A stretch of 64,000 nt of DNA from Silene latifolia (lineage: Eukaryota > Streptophyta > Magnoliopsida > Caryophyllales > Caryophyllaceae), in assembly GCF_048544455.1 (NCBI RefSeq), contig NC_133534.1, positions 39,494,217 to 39,558,216 on the forward strand, written 5' to 3'. Position numbers and translations under genes: made by a program. The notes beneath the pieces are model-generated. The model had not been told where the DNA came from. It was given only the letters and a program-made list of their open reading frames with translations, and searched no databases. Below, piece after piece: positions 49,067 through 59,485 of this stretch (positions are counted from its first letter, which is position 1; each line of letters opens with the position of its first letter).

Positions 49067-52010
49067 TTTGACACCCTTAAATCTAGCCTTAATTATATAC
49101 GTAAATTCTCTGAGAAAAAGCTGGTAGGATATGTTTGTAAATGGTTCAACTAGTCCAAAAACCTGCAATTTCAAAAAAATTTCTAACTAAACCATTCACA
49201 ACCAATTCCAACTCAAGAAGAGTGTCAAAAACCCTGCAACAACTGATAAACTAATTTACATACATAACTAAAGACGCGGAAATATAAGGATACAAACCAA
49301 AAATAGAAAGGGAGACATATGTCCCTTCAAATTATATACAAACCATTAGTGTAAAAGGTTGACTAATAAAATAGCCAAAACTAGGTCCAAGGTTCCTTGC
49401 TCACTAGCCGTCTGTGACCCCAACTAAGCATCAACAACCTGTCAATCGCATTTTATACAAACACGAAAGCCACAATTCAGTGGGGAGTAACTTCGAGTCC
49501 TCCCAGCCACGAATCGTCAAAATTAATGTAACATGTAGTAAAACATGTAAGCAATATGATAAACAATGTAATTATCATGTAATTCTGACCTATGACCCCT
49601 AAACTGACCACTAATCTATCATGTGAATCATATCACTCAAATAGGAATCCAAACTTTATCAACTGTAACCGGCTTACATCTCACCTATTACAGTTCATAA
49701 AATCACCATACAAGAAAGGGCAATATAACAAAGACAGGCATAAGTTCTTAGTCCCGTCAATAGTCACTTTGTAACTCAAGTCTATACCACGAGGTAGGGA
49801 AGGTAATCGAACCGGTATCTTGGCTCAGCGGTTACTATTAAGAAAACATGGCCAAGAGACAACACAACCCTAGCCTAAAATCAAGCATGAGACCTAGACA
49901 TGCGGATACACACCACCGCACCCAAGACTCACAACTTTTTTAAAACAAAGTGAAGTGAGTACCCTAAGGACACCACCGAAGGGTCGGCTAGTACTTAAGT
50001 CGACCCCATACTATCAAAATTAGTACCGAGGTCATGCCCCAACTTGGATAAACATCCACTAGTCAGGAACACAAAGGCTATCAAGCAGTGAACATATACT
50101 CGTCAGAGACTATAAAGACCTATCTATGATGAAGGCCGAAATACTCACCTAGGACCTAGTCACAGCTAGTCCCATCTTGAATATTTTAGCCCACACCACC
50201 CAAAACTCACCACACAAGTCAAGTAAGGCACCCACTTAACCATAAGAGGGCAAAAAGTCCTACTTACCAACATAAAATCTAATATTCTATCATGTGAAAG
50301 GCTATATACAGCATACAATCCAACAGTTCCTCAATAAGTACCCAATACTAAATTCCAATCCTAGCAATTCTAACAATATTTAAGGCTTTAGGGGAAACTA
50401 GGGCCATTTCTACAATACAAGTCACTATTAAATTCAATAAGCTATACATGTGAACAAAAGCTTGATAAATGGCCTAAAACAAGAAAAAGGCCGATTATCT
50501 AAATCATTCAACCGAATTTTTTTACCCGCAACCCCTTGACCCTGCGACAGTGCGGGTCAAATTGCGGCTGACCAATCACTCAATTAATTGACATCGCATC
50601 AGTCAAAGGGACCAAGGCTCAGTTTTCGGCACAATCAACAAAACATTACAATTATCACTATAAAATTCATTTTGAGCCTATTAATTACCAATTCATTTTG
50701 TAAATTATCCTAACATGTGATAATTGTCAATATAACATAATTTTTCTACCATTAACATAACTTTTAGCTACTTTTGTGATTCTCTTAACAAATTTAACCA
50801 TGTATACTCACTCTATTTATATCCGTGATGAACCTAAAATGACGGACAAAGCATGGAAAACCGCGAAACAAGCAACGGACCGACCCGGGCCAACCCCAAG
50901 ACCGGCCGGGGCTGCCGTGGGCCTGCCGGCTGCTGCCGGGCCCGCTGCCGCACCATTTCTTCTTTTTTTTTTTTTTCATTTTTATACATTATAAGACCGT
51001 CTGAAAATTAATTAATCGTCCCCAATTCAATTTTGATAATTTAAAACTACCAAAAGGCACAAATTAGGCTTGCATGCAACTAAGTTTAACATGTGAAAAT
51101 TACTACCCAAACAAAAATTCACCAAACATACAAAAATCAAAAACATGTGACGATCTTTCGTCGAGTAACTCGAAATATGTTACCTTAAGCTAGAAAATGA
51201 GCAATTAGTCCTCAAAACCGAAACCCTAACCACAACTAGCCGCTATCCTCTACAATATACGAGTCCCCGAACTCGTCTTCCAATCCTTCACCTAATTAAA
51301 CAATAAAAACACAAAAATTAAGCACAAAACCGAAATCACCGAAATTTGGTCTTAAAATAACTTAATGAAAATTGAAATTAGAACATACTAAGTTGTAGAT
51401 CGTGGCGAGGGGATTCCGGAAAGGTAAATTTCGCGAAAAACGGACAAGAAACGAAGATTTTATGGCGATTTTAAGCTTGATTTTATGTTAATGGTGTTTT
51501 GGTGTTTTTGTAATATGTTGAGGATGATGATGAACAAAATCAGAAAAAGAAAGAATAGGGGGGAGGGGATGCCGCGCGTGAGAGAAGAAAGGAGGAAAAA
51601 GGAAGTGCGGGATTTTTAGTCGGGATTTTTAACGAGTCGGTTTTGACTCGTTTCAATAATAATTAAATCCGTAAGTCAAACGCAAATTCCGTCAAGTCCA
51701 AAGTTTTTAAACACGAGATTACAATAAAATTGAGTATTCATACGACCCATTTCCAATTTCGTTTACCCAACGTTCAAACGAATTGTCATTTTCCCCCCGA
51801 TACGCCCTTATTTCGAAACAAAAGATTTTACACGGTTTAAACTATTTTTAAACATCTCGAAACTATCAAAATAAATACTTTTCTCCAAAATATAATAAAA
51901 TTATATTTCTTTAAATTATTTTTACTTTAAATACTTAATTATCACTTTTATTTTGATTAATAAATTATTTCTGAAATATATTAACGGTCCGAAATTTACG
52001 GGGCGTTACA
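49067..52010 (-). repeat. 5' LTR of LARD-like copy 3 (right on the plus strand)
   Basis: This is a complete 2944-bp LTR from TTTGACACCC to GGGCGTTACA, followed by the GAAAC duplicate. It is the inverted partner of 43517-46474. Confidence 0.82.
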
Positions 52011-52572
52011 GAAACTAACAGTGACGGCGAGATTTACCTGATAAATACAGAACGTAATAGACGATGAAATCACAGTGATGGCGAGAAGATAAAGCGACGA
52101 TGAGAAAGAGAGAAATAGAGAAAGAGAGAAAGAGAGTGTGTATGTGTTTGTTTGTCTCTTTGTGTTTGTGTTTGTGTATTAAGGGTTGTGTTTTGTGGCT
52201 GCAGCAGACTTCTATTTGTGTGGTTTATAGTATGGAAGGTATTGACAACGGTTATTAAACAACAACCGTTGTGAAATAAGTTTTAACAACGGTTGTAAAA
52301 AATACCCGTTGTTAAATAAGGTTTAACAACGGGTTTCAAAAATAACCGTTGTGATTACTTTTCACTAACTTTGCGCCAATTTTGCGCCAAATTATTAACA
52401 ACGGTTGTGAATGTGTGACCCGTTGTTAAAACTAATAACAACGGTGTTTATAACAATACCCGTTGTAATTTATTTTAGTAAAATTCGCGCCATACATTCT
52501 ACAAGTCTATTGTGATTTTCGTGAATAATCGTTGTTAAAGGGGCGTTGTAGTTGCCTGGATTTGTAGTAGTG
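52011..52572 (+). repeat. Right subterminal region of the inner CACTA
   Basis: After a GA-rich and TGTTTGTG-rich stretch (52090-52185), AACAACGGTT and AACCGTTGTT motifs alternate from about 52243 to 52450, ending in the terminal repeat. Confidence 0.8.
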
Positions 52573-52575
52573 AAA

Positions 52576-54719
52576 TGAGGATTATTTCTTAAAAACAGAG
52601 TGGGAGAAAATGTTCAAGAGCCACAAACTGAAAACAAGACGTGGGAAGATGTTTCTTCTTGGTTAAAATCAATAAATATTTCAAGGTCAGAATCTGAGTG
52701 GACAGGATTCATGTTATTTTAAAAGTAACAAACCTGTAACTTATTAAGTTGCTTTATCTAGTTTCAACTCCGCAAAAGTCCGAAATGGGCACAAACATGA
52801 AAATGTTTATTTAGCTTGGTTGGTTGGTGGCAAAGGGTTTTGCACGCAACAACAACACTTCATTATATTTGGAAATGATTTGATTTAGTTGGATTATAAA
52901 ATCATCTTGCATGAGTTCTGTAAATCACAACTAACCTAAGGTAGGATGAAAACTTAAGACGAAGTCTTAAGTAGAAGTTTAGGAGTTGAATTATATGTTT
53001 TGATCATGTGATAAAAATTTCTCGAATTGTCGAGTAGTTCTGTTTATACATGGAGTTTAGTGGGAGTAATGTGGTGTTACTAGTCTTATATGTAAGGGAC
53101 ATATTGATCATTGTGAATGATGGAAGACTTAGGAGAAGGATAATACATCTCTAAGGTATCCAGACCTATAAAGATAGTTCTGAGAGGATATTAGCGTTAA
53201 ATGAATATTCTTATATTGATAAGAATCTAGTCAAGTTCAAAGGTATTGAACATGTAGAAATTGAATCCACTTGCTTCCGCTGCGGGATTAATTCATTACG
53301 CTAAGATGTATCACCATTCTTAAATTTCGTAAACTTGGAGTATGACGAAAAGTTACAAATTAATTTTTTTGAGAAAAAGTCTCTGTATAGCCATATAGTT
53401 CATTGGTTAGTACTCTTGGAGCACTAAAGAATGAAGCTAAGCATTTAGAATTGAGATGGATTTATGTGCAATGAGTTACACAAAAACCATGTTCTAAACT
53501 CATAAGGATGGTTAAAGAACCATCTTGGCTATATTATTTAAGGAGCAGATCTGCTAGAAACGTTCTAGGCAGTAGAACAATTAGGGATTAATAACGGAAA
53601 TTGAGTACACTTGCAATAATGAGATATGCAAGCAGGAAGGGATGATATTAGGATTCGGTTTTATGAATTGGAAGAATTATGGTAGTTCATTCCAGTAACC
53701 AAAGGTCCTATCCCATACACTGTGAAGACAGTGGGAGCTATCCTAAGGCAAGAGAGCCTATGTCTAGATTGGATTTAGACACGTACACAAAAGTTTTATA
53801 ATAAAGATTATACATAACAAAAGGAAAAAGCATATAGCAAGGTTAGAGAAAGTGCATACTAACCAAAAGTCTTTTCATAGGTTTAACATGATAAGTCATG
53901 TTATTTCAATTGAGTTGAAATGTGTAACATATACAAAATGGAATATGGATTATAGATTATGTAGTAATTGATATTGTATCAATTTTACATATGTGATAAT
54001 GCATTCATCGTTTGAGTTTTATATTAAACTCTATTATTACTTTGTCATATCCAAATGGGTTGTTGAGACAATATTGAACCCCATTAAAGTGAACTAGATT
54101 GACATAGTAATCGCCCCTAGTTACTTATATGAGGTGACATCTCGAAATGACTGGAGTGTGATGCGATTGATGGCAAGTTCAAGTGCCATAATAAAATCAT
54201 AATAGATGACTAGTCGATCACATAGACAGACTGTATGGGACACTCTGTCGGGCTTATGACCGCTTATAGAGTTCTGGAAATTTTTATAGCCTGGTCGTGG
54301 CAAGAGCTGCTATAGTATTCTTATGAGTCGATTCTTTGACTAAAGACTGTTCGCCTAAGATGGCATAGTTTCAGAGTGACTTTGATTTATGTTCTACGGC
54401 CTTCGTAATTGGGGTCAAATGGGCACATTTTGGGTTATGATGAGATGTGGCTATTCGAAGAGAAGAGTGCAATAGGAATTGTCCATCCCTTGTCAGGGTC
54501 ATCTTATATCTCAAGGCCACTCAAGGAGTAATAAACTGGAAATACGTGGCCACGCTCGGAAGGTATCTACGGTAGATAATTCCGGTCAAACAGTTATTCT
54601 CCAGATCGAGGAAACCACTCACGATATGATCAAATGCAAGTAGGACCTGCAAGACACCTTGCATTGAGTGGGAGATAGTAATAGGACAAGAGAATTGGTG
54701 ACGCACACTTGTCTCCGAC
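52576..54719 (+). pseudogene. Copia internal region resumed: RT C-terminal and RNase H remnants
   Basis: Near 53070-53240 the plus strand reads VLYVRDILIIVNDG, corresponding to copia LVLYVDDILLIGND (first Asp of the catalytic pair changed to Arg), followed by SERILALNEYSYIDKNL, matching the usual LSQxxYIDKIL. Further right, weak RNase H-like phrases (TKNEAKHLELRW, about 53425-53460) occur. Frameshifts and stops abound. It continues the pol begun at 39289-41599 after the inner CACTA. Confidence 0.65.
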
Positions 54720-54730
54720 AAGTGGGAGAT
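54720..54730 (+). promoter_or_regulatory. Polypurine tract of the copia element
   Basis: AAGTGGGAGAT directly precedes the 3' LTR start TGTTGGAGTA. Confidence 0.75.
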
Positions 54731-55935
54731 TGTTGGAGTATGTGTCCTCGACAATAATGCGATCACATGTTTAAATCTCATAATAAGAATATATGAGGGA
54801 AAGTAATATTTTATTGTCAACTGATCCACATTAATCGGTAATGGTTGACTGACTAGAGTTTGACATTACTGTCGTATGACTGTGGTGATCAGTTGATCCC
54901 TTAAGGTCATACCTCTAGGGTGACACTCTTAATTGATCAATTAATTAATTGTATATTGATACAAGTTAATTAATTCTTTAAAATTGATAATGTGTTTTAT
55001 TATTGAAACTTTATTATTGTTTATGAAACAATTATAATTAGAATGAATAATTATTATAATTACAAGGTGTTGTGAATTATAATTTAATGGCCCGTTTTAA
55101 GTGTATGTAATCTTGGATTGATAGTTGTGTTATTGTATGCGATTTATTTTATATGTAATGGTTTTTTAATAAGTTAAAAAATGCATTACATAGTCACATG
55201 ACTAGTAACATGTCACATATATCACATAATACAATTGACAAAACACAAACTTAAAGGAATCCCATTTTACATAAGGGACCGAAATGTTGCAAGGGTGGGG
55301 ACATTGGGTGCTCTTAACTTAAATGCTTAAGACAACTTAATTATGCTAGGGTTAGACATGCTCATCTAGCCTTTCTTGTGAAGAACAATTGATAGAAAAC
55401 ATAAGCATGCATTGGCCTTACTACCCCAAGGCACCCGACCCCTCTCCCCTCTCTTTAACAAGAATTGTCTTTCTTATTTACTAAAGTATTCATTCTTATG
55501 TTTTTAATAAATCTCTTAACAATATACTCTAAAATTGTTTTGAGATACTACATGAAAACATCATTGAAATACTAATATTTACATCCCATTACTAGTGGTA
55601 GTAATATAATTATATTAGTTATTTTAAAGGGACATATACTAATTTCTAGTATCCAAATTAGTATTTGTATTAAGAGGGTTATCTTGGTACAAATCCTTGA
55701 GGAGTAGATTCTACTATTGGATCTAAGACCATCCTCGGAGCACTAGGACTTTCTTAAGAAGACTAATTTGGAAGGTGTCCAATTAGTCTAACTATTCGGC
55801 CCTCATTGTAAGTTGATCGTTTTCTTTTTACTTTGTATTATTTTGTTATGCATGCATAACTTCAAGTTAGTTTATGACTAAACTAAATTTATTAAGTTAT
55901 TAGAAGTGCCTAATAAGAGGTTTATGAATCCTTCA
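54731..55935 (+). repeat. 3' LTR of the copia element
   Basis: This 1205-bp LTR starts TGTTGGAGTATGTGTCC and ends GAATCCTTCA. It has no coding content. CACTA-derived sequence resumes at 55936. Confidence 0.82.
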
Positions 55936-56099
55936 TAATTAACCATATTCACCAATTCAAAGTTCAATTAATCATAGCCTATAATTTAATTAAAAATATT
56001 ACACTTCGATCACCATGCCGTCGTCGTCTTCTACACCCGCCGAACCACAATCAAATACCCGCTATGTCCATCCTATTACCTGTATTATACACAACCTTC

Positions 56100-57000
56100 T
56101 TTTTTTGGTGAAATGTGAGTTGTATAATATATATATCAAAAAAGAGTGTTCCAAGGGTACATATCAACTAATACCAATTACATTAATCCAACATCCTTAA
56201 GCCAATCTATTTCTAGCGTGGAAATCTTTCTCCTGTCTTTACCATGGACTATCAGCTTCATGTCCTCGACAATATTTGCAGCAACCTTCTGTGGTCTCAG
56301 TAGACTCCCCTCATTCCTGCATTTATTTCGATGGTGCCATACATGATATATAGCTCCCAATACCATTCCTGCTTTCACTCCTCTCTGTAGTTTGGTGCCA
56401 ATATCCTGTACACAACAGTCCAGGACACTAACAACTGGTAACTGTAACCCAGTTTTCTATTGTAGGTGTTGAACTACTCTGATACTGTAGTCACACCCAA
56501 AAAATAAGTGATCCAAATCCTCTGATGCCTGTCCACACAACCAGCAACGATCATCAATATCCACCCCATACCTGATCAGTTTAGCTTTGGTTTTGAAAGA
56601 TCCATGTGCATAGAGCCATCCCATGAATTGATGTTTTGGGATTACCCATTCATTCCATATCACCCCATCCCAGCTCACCTTAGGACGAGATCCCATGAGC
56701 CATTGGTAACATCTAGCAGTGGTGAATCCTACCCCTTGTATGTCCCATGTCCCATTGATATATGCTGCAACCAGATCTTGCTTAACCCTGCAAACTCTCC
56801 TCCAAACCCAACTTGTATTAGCACCAGGCTGGTACTGCCACCAGTTCACTCCTTTCAGATGATTGTGCTTCACCCATTTGACCCATATGGTATCCTTATC
56901 CTCAGCAATCCAGTTAACCAACTTGCCTATCAGAGCCTTATTCATCATTTCCAGGTTTTTGAGCCCTAGACCACCCTCAGACTTAGGCCTGCACACTGTT
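56100..57000 (-). mobile_element. 5'-truncated L1-type LINE inserted in the XS-domain gene
   Basis: A perfect 15-bp target duplication TTATACACAACCTTC lies at 56085-56099 and 57001-57015. The minus-strand element ends in a short poly-A (seven T on the plus strand at 56100-56106) and is truncated at its 5' end near 57000, the usual outcome of target-primed reverse transcription. It is 901 bp long. Confidence 0.9.
56178..57000 (-). pseudogene. LINE reverse transcriptase C-terminal region with zf-RVT domain
   Basis: The minus-strand frame reads CRPKSEGGLGLKNLEMMNKA, then WQYQPGANTSWVWRRV, KVSWDGVIWNEWVIPKHQFM and a zinc-binding RCWLCGQASEDLDHLFFGCD. This is the reverse transcriptase zinc-binding (zf-RVT) region at the C-terminus of plant L1-type ORF2. 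After a break near 56379-56457 the tail RNKCRNEGSLLRPQKVAANI continues to 56178. The RT palm itself is missing through 5' truncation. Confidence 0.85.
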
Positions 57001-57458
57001 TTATACACAACCTTCCAATCAAATATGATGACAATGGTAAGGCTTTTTCGAGAAGTTTTACTTGGATGAGAGATATGCTTCGTCAAGATGGTTATACGAA
57101 CGTTAAAAAGGTCCACCCAGCTTGGACTAAAGTTCATGGTTTTTTTGGTTACGCAATGATCGAGTTTGAAGGTTTTGGGAAGAAGTTGGAATATTTTCGT
57201 CAAGCGAGAAAACTCCAGGCAAGATACGAGGATCATGATGCTGGGAAGAAAAATTATTATACGGATGATATGTTACAAGCGCAATATTTATGGATTGCAA
57301 CCGATTGTGAGATTAATCTATTAAGAACATATTGGCACAATATTGACACTATGCCTCATTCATGGGAGGCTGAACAAGTGCCTCCTAATAATACACGTAT
57401 TGAATTCCCAATATTTATCTCAATCACAGGGGAATTACAAGATGATTATGTTGATTAA

Positions 57459-57777
57459 TTATTATTATTATTCTAATTAATGTTGTTAAAACCGCGCGTC
57501 TTTTAATTTCTTGTTATGTATGTGTTTTTCTTGAATATATGCGTGGTAGTGTATTTTATTTTCTAGTTATTTATTGCAAGTTACGTAGATTTAAAATATT
57601 TGTTAATATATAAGTCAACTTTTACATTAAATTAATTAGGTAATTAATGTTTAAGAATTAATTACCAACGGTTTTGAAAAAAATTTATAAATGTGACTAT
57701 AATGTTAAAGCATCTTTTACTAACATCCATTAATCAAATCACAATATTTCATCCCCATTACACAAATTTGAAACAAC
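57459..57777 (+). other. Spacer between XS-domain gene and next ORF
   Basis: This is AT-rich. A single ACCAACGGTTTTG motif lies at about 57663 and a TATAAAT at about 57686 may serve the next ORF. Nothing else is seen. Confidence 0.4.
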
Positions 57778-58221
57778 ATGTCAATGAACCCTAATTTTAT
57801 CAACAACGAAGAATGACTTACACGAACGATTGCAGATGATGGGAAGGTTCTCGCCGGGCTTCCCGCCGATCAACACCCATTAATCAAAGCATCCTTTGAA
57901 CATCAACGGAATTATTGGATTAAGAGGCGTGAAGCAGTCCGGCTTGTCAACCAAGCCTCATCATCATCATCTTCATACCCTCGTCGGTCTATTACTCGCA
58001 ATTTGGCTGCAGCGAGAGATATGTTGAGTTCTACTCTTCCAACCTTATCTCCACATGCAAGTCGTGTCCTTGCATATATTCAATCTGTTATTGCAAAATA
58101 TGAAGCCAATGACTCGGAAGTTAGCGGTATACCAGAGTGGCGTAATTGGTGGCAGGTTGAGAAGCGTTTTTTAGTCTTAACCGGGGTTGTTACGGCTTAT
58201 TATATATCTTTTGATTTCTGA
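57778..58221 (+). pseudogene. Unrecognised outer CACTA ORF, one early stop
   Basis: From ATG 57778 the frame reads MSMNPNFINNEE, meets TGA at codon 13, then stays open (LTRTIADDGKVLAGLPADQH, a Ser run, SITRNLAAARDMLSSTLPTL, IPEWRNWWQVEKRFLVLTG) to TGA at 58221, 148 codons in total. The next in-frame ATG is 58003. The codon choice and long open frame suggest a real gene with one nonsense change, possibly CGA to TGA. I do not recognise the family. The Trp-rich end (WRNWW) and charged helices are the visible features. It lies between the XS-domain gene and another unknown ORF, all on the plus strand. Confidence 0.45.
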
Positions 58222-58362
58222 TAAATGCTATAATGTATTTGGTTTAAATTAAATGAAATGATCATTTTGAAAGTGTTGAGTTATGCTTGTTTGATTTGCT
58301 TCCATTTTTTGAACTCCATAGATCAGTCAATAATCAAGATCAAGATTGTTGCTACATAATAC

Positions 58363-58482
58363 TCATTAACAACGGTTCACCTACAACCGTTGTAAATTTG
58401 TTCATTAACAATGGTTCACCTACAACCGTTGTCAATCGGTTCATCAACAACGGTTCACCTACAACCGTTGTCAATCGTGACA
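58363..58482. repeat. Internal tandem array of the CACTA subterminal motif
   Basis: Three near-identical units of about 36 bp each hold AACAACGGTT (one copy AACAATGGTT), then CACCTAC, then AACCGTTGT, so each unit is a small inverted pair. They lie about 2 kb from the element end, outside the usual subterminal zone. A short ORF over them (58287-58511) only reflects the repeat. Confidence 0.85.
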
Positions 58483-58774
58483 TTCTAACTTCAACGTGGA
58501 CCGTTTATTAATTGTTTGACCATACGACTCAATATATTAAAAAAATAAATACATGTAAGATATGACCACACGACTCAATATGTTAAAAAAAATTAATTGT
58601 TTGATCATACGGATTTTTTTAAGCCGTGGTGAATATTTCTCATTATTCTTGATTTGACCAATGCACGGACTGTTCAATTATTTTTTATTGAATCAACGTT
58701 CCATTATTAGTGGGTTTGAATCAACGTTGCATTATTGGTGGGTGATTCTATAATTTTAATTTTGTTCCAAAATT

Positions 58775-59175
58775 ATGGCCGTTAACCAAGGTACGAATAT
58801 TGTGAGTCCATGGGTGCAGAGGGATCGTAAGTTGTCAGAAGAAGCAGAAAATAAAAGATTAAGGGAATTGCGTCGTCAACCGAGCTATATATTGAAAGCG
58901 AGAAGAAAATGGATGCGTTACGTGAAAGGTTAAAGGAACAATGTCCTTTCCATTTCATTAAGTTCCCCCCTAAACATATAATTCTTGAAGGTACATATGA
59001 GAATTCATCGGCTTTCGAATTTGGTTCTTCTGAGGATTTGATGGTGGGTTATATATTACCCAAATGCGATTGGTATGTATCTACCGTGAGTGAAGCAACA
59101 AAGCTTGGCGTCAATGGATGTTTAGGTCATCGAAGCCGATGTCGGATTTGGAGGAAAAGACCAGAGTTGAAATAG
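58775..59175 (+). pseudogene. Unrecognised outer CACTA ORF, one frameshift
   Basis: ATG 58775 gives MAVNQGTNIVSPWVQRDRKL and continues to RELRRQPS. Near 58885-58895 the sense frame shifts by one base to YIESEKKMDALRERLKEQ and runs on through FIKFPPKHIILEGTY and MVGYILPKCDWYVSTVSEAT to the stop at 59175, giving about 133 residues. The N-terminal half is charged and coiled-coil-like. No family was recognised. It might be an upstream part of the same gene as the Ulp1-like exons that follow 300 bp later. Confidence 0.4.
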
Positions 59176-59485
59176 ACTCCTACACCATCATTAATGGGAA
59201 GAGATATTGTCCATGACGTAGAGTATTTTGGGTCATTTGATTAATGTATGTTTATTAATTGCTCATTGGGTTGTATTTAGGAAATTAATTAAAGAAAAAA
59301 GTTTTTAATATATGCATTAATTACATTGGGTTGTGTATAATTTAGTCTTGAATTTCCATTTTCCCCCACTTGCTATCCAATTGCCTTATTGTGAGAGGAG
59401 CAATATCCGTCACAAGCTTGTAACGAATCACAAATTATGAGAGGTTGATCTAATTAAGCTTATTTGTATGTGATTTATATAATAG
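59176..59485 (+). other. Non-coding gap, probable intron tail
   Basis: This is AT-rich and shows no coding. It ends in TTATATAATAG at 59485, a plausible 3' splice site for the Ulp1-like exon that follows. Confidence 0.4.

Larger units (their letters stand above)
42742..52010 (-). mobile_element. LARD-like element, copy 3, with an inverted LTR rearrangement
   Basis: A target duplication GAAAC (42737-42741 and 52011-52015) marks the outer limits. The order is: a 563-bp piece of minus-orientation LTR (42742-43304); about 212 bp of 3' interior in plus orientation (43305-43516); a complete plus-orientation LTR (43517-46474); minus-orientation interior (46475-49066) ending in a tRNA-Met primer site; and a complete minus-orientation LTR (49067-52010). 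The LTRs begin TGTAACGCCCG and end GGGTGTCACA or GGGTGTCAAA, so the element is related to copies 1 and 2 but forms another subfamily. The interior shows no coding. The two full LTRs form inverted arms of about 2.95 kb. Confidence 0.82.
41600..52572 (+). mobile_element. Inner CACTA transposon, non-autonomous
   Basis: The ends are CACTACTACAGATACAGGC (41600) and the imperfect reverse complement GCCTGGATTTGTAGTAGTG (to 52572). A 3-bp duplication AAA (41597-41599 and 52573-52575) flanks it. Subterminal regions (41620-41890 and 52235-52560) are dense in AACAACGGTT/AACCGTTGTT, the same motif as in the outer CACTA although the terminal repeats differ. Without the LARD-like insertion it is only about 1.7 kb. 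The only gene-like content is a small ORF (42247-42534). No transposase is present. Confidence 0.9.
37134..55935 (+). mobile_element. Degenerate Ty1/copia retrotransposon inside the outer CACTA
   Basis: A 3' LTR (54731-55935) and a 106-bp remnant of the 5' LTR (37134-37239) match each other. The remnant is followed by the primer site TTGGTATCATAGC (37240-37252), close to the tRNA-Met complement. Pol remnants with copia signatures occur at 40449-40551 and near 53070-53240. A MITE (39069-39286) and the inner CACTA (41600-52572) inserted later. About 1.1 kb of the 5' LTR and the left target duplicate are missing, so the left boundary is a deletion scar. It is not active. Confidence 0.8.
56015..57458 (+). 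pseudogene. XS-domain protein gene carried by the outer CACTA, split by a LINE
   Basis: The frame from ATG 56015 runs to 56099, and after removal of the LINE (56100-57000) and one 15-bp target duplicate it continues in frame from 57016 to the TGA/TAA region at 57458, for 175 residues. The sequence has YVHPITCIIHN near residue 17, GKAFSRSFTWMRDML, VKKVHPAWTKVHGFFGYAMI and EFEGFGKKLEYFRQA. This order (aromatic start, hydrophobic N-P/N-L turn, GFNPxRVxPLW-like, GHxGxAVVEF-like, then a KLE/F-E-x-x-F helix) fits the XS domain of plant SGS3 and IDN2/FDM proteins, which bind double-stranded RNA in RNA-directed DNA methylation. No zf-XS or XH domain is visible. Apart from the insertion the frame is undamaged, so it may have been functional recently. 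Confidence 0.62.

Noticed and set aside
52830-52880. LVAKGFAQQQ-like phrase as copia RT start
   Set aside because: It would lie downstream of the later RT motif at 40449-40551, so the order is wrong unless the element is duplicated; too short to rely on.
57001-57236. Extension of the LINE ORF upstream on the minus strand
   Set aside because: This part lies beyond the 15-bp target duplicate and is merely antisense to the XS-domain gene.
58287-58511. ORF with INNGSPTTVVN repeats as a repeat protein
   Set aside because: The peptide repeat comes directly from the tandem CACTA motif array, and no sequence outside the array looks coding.
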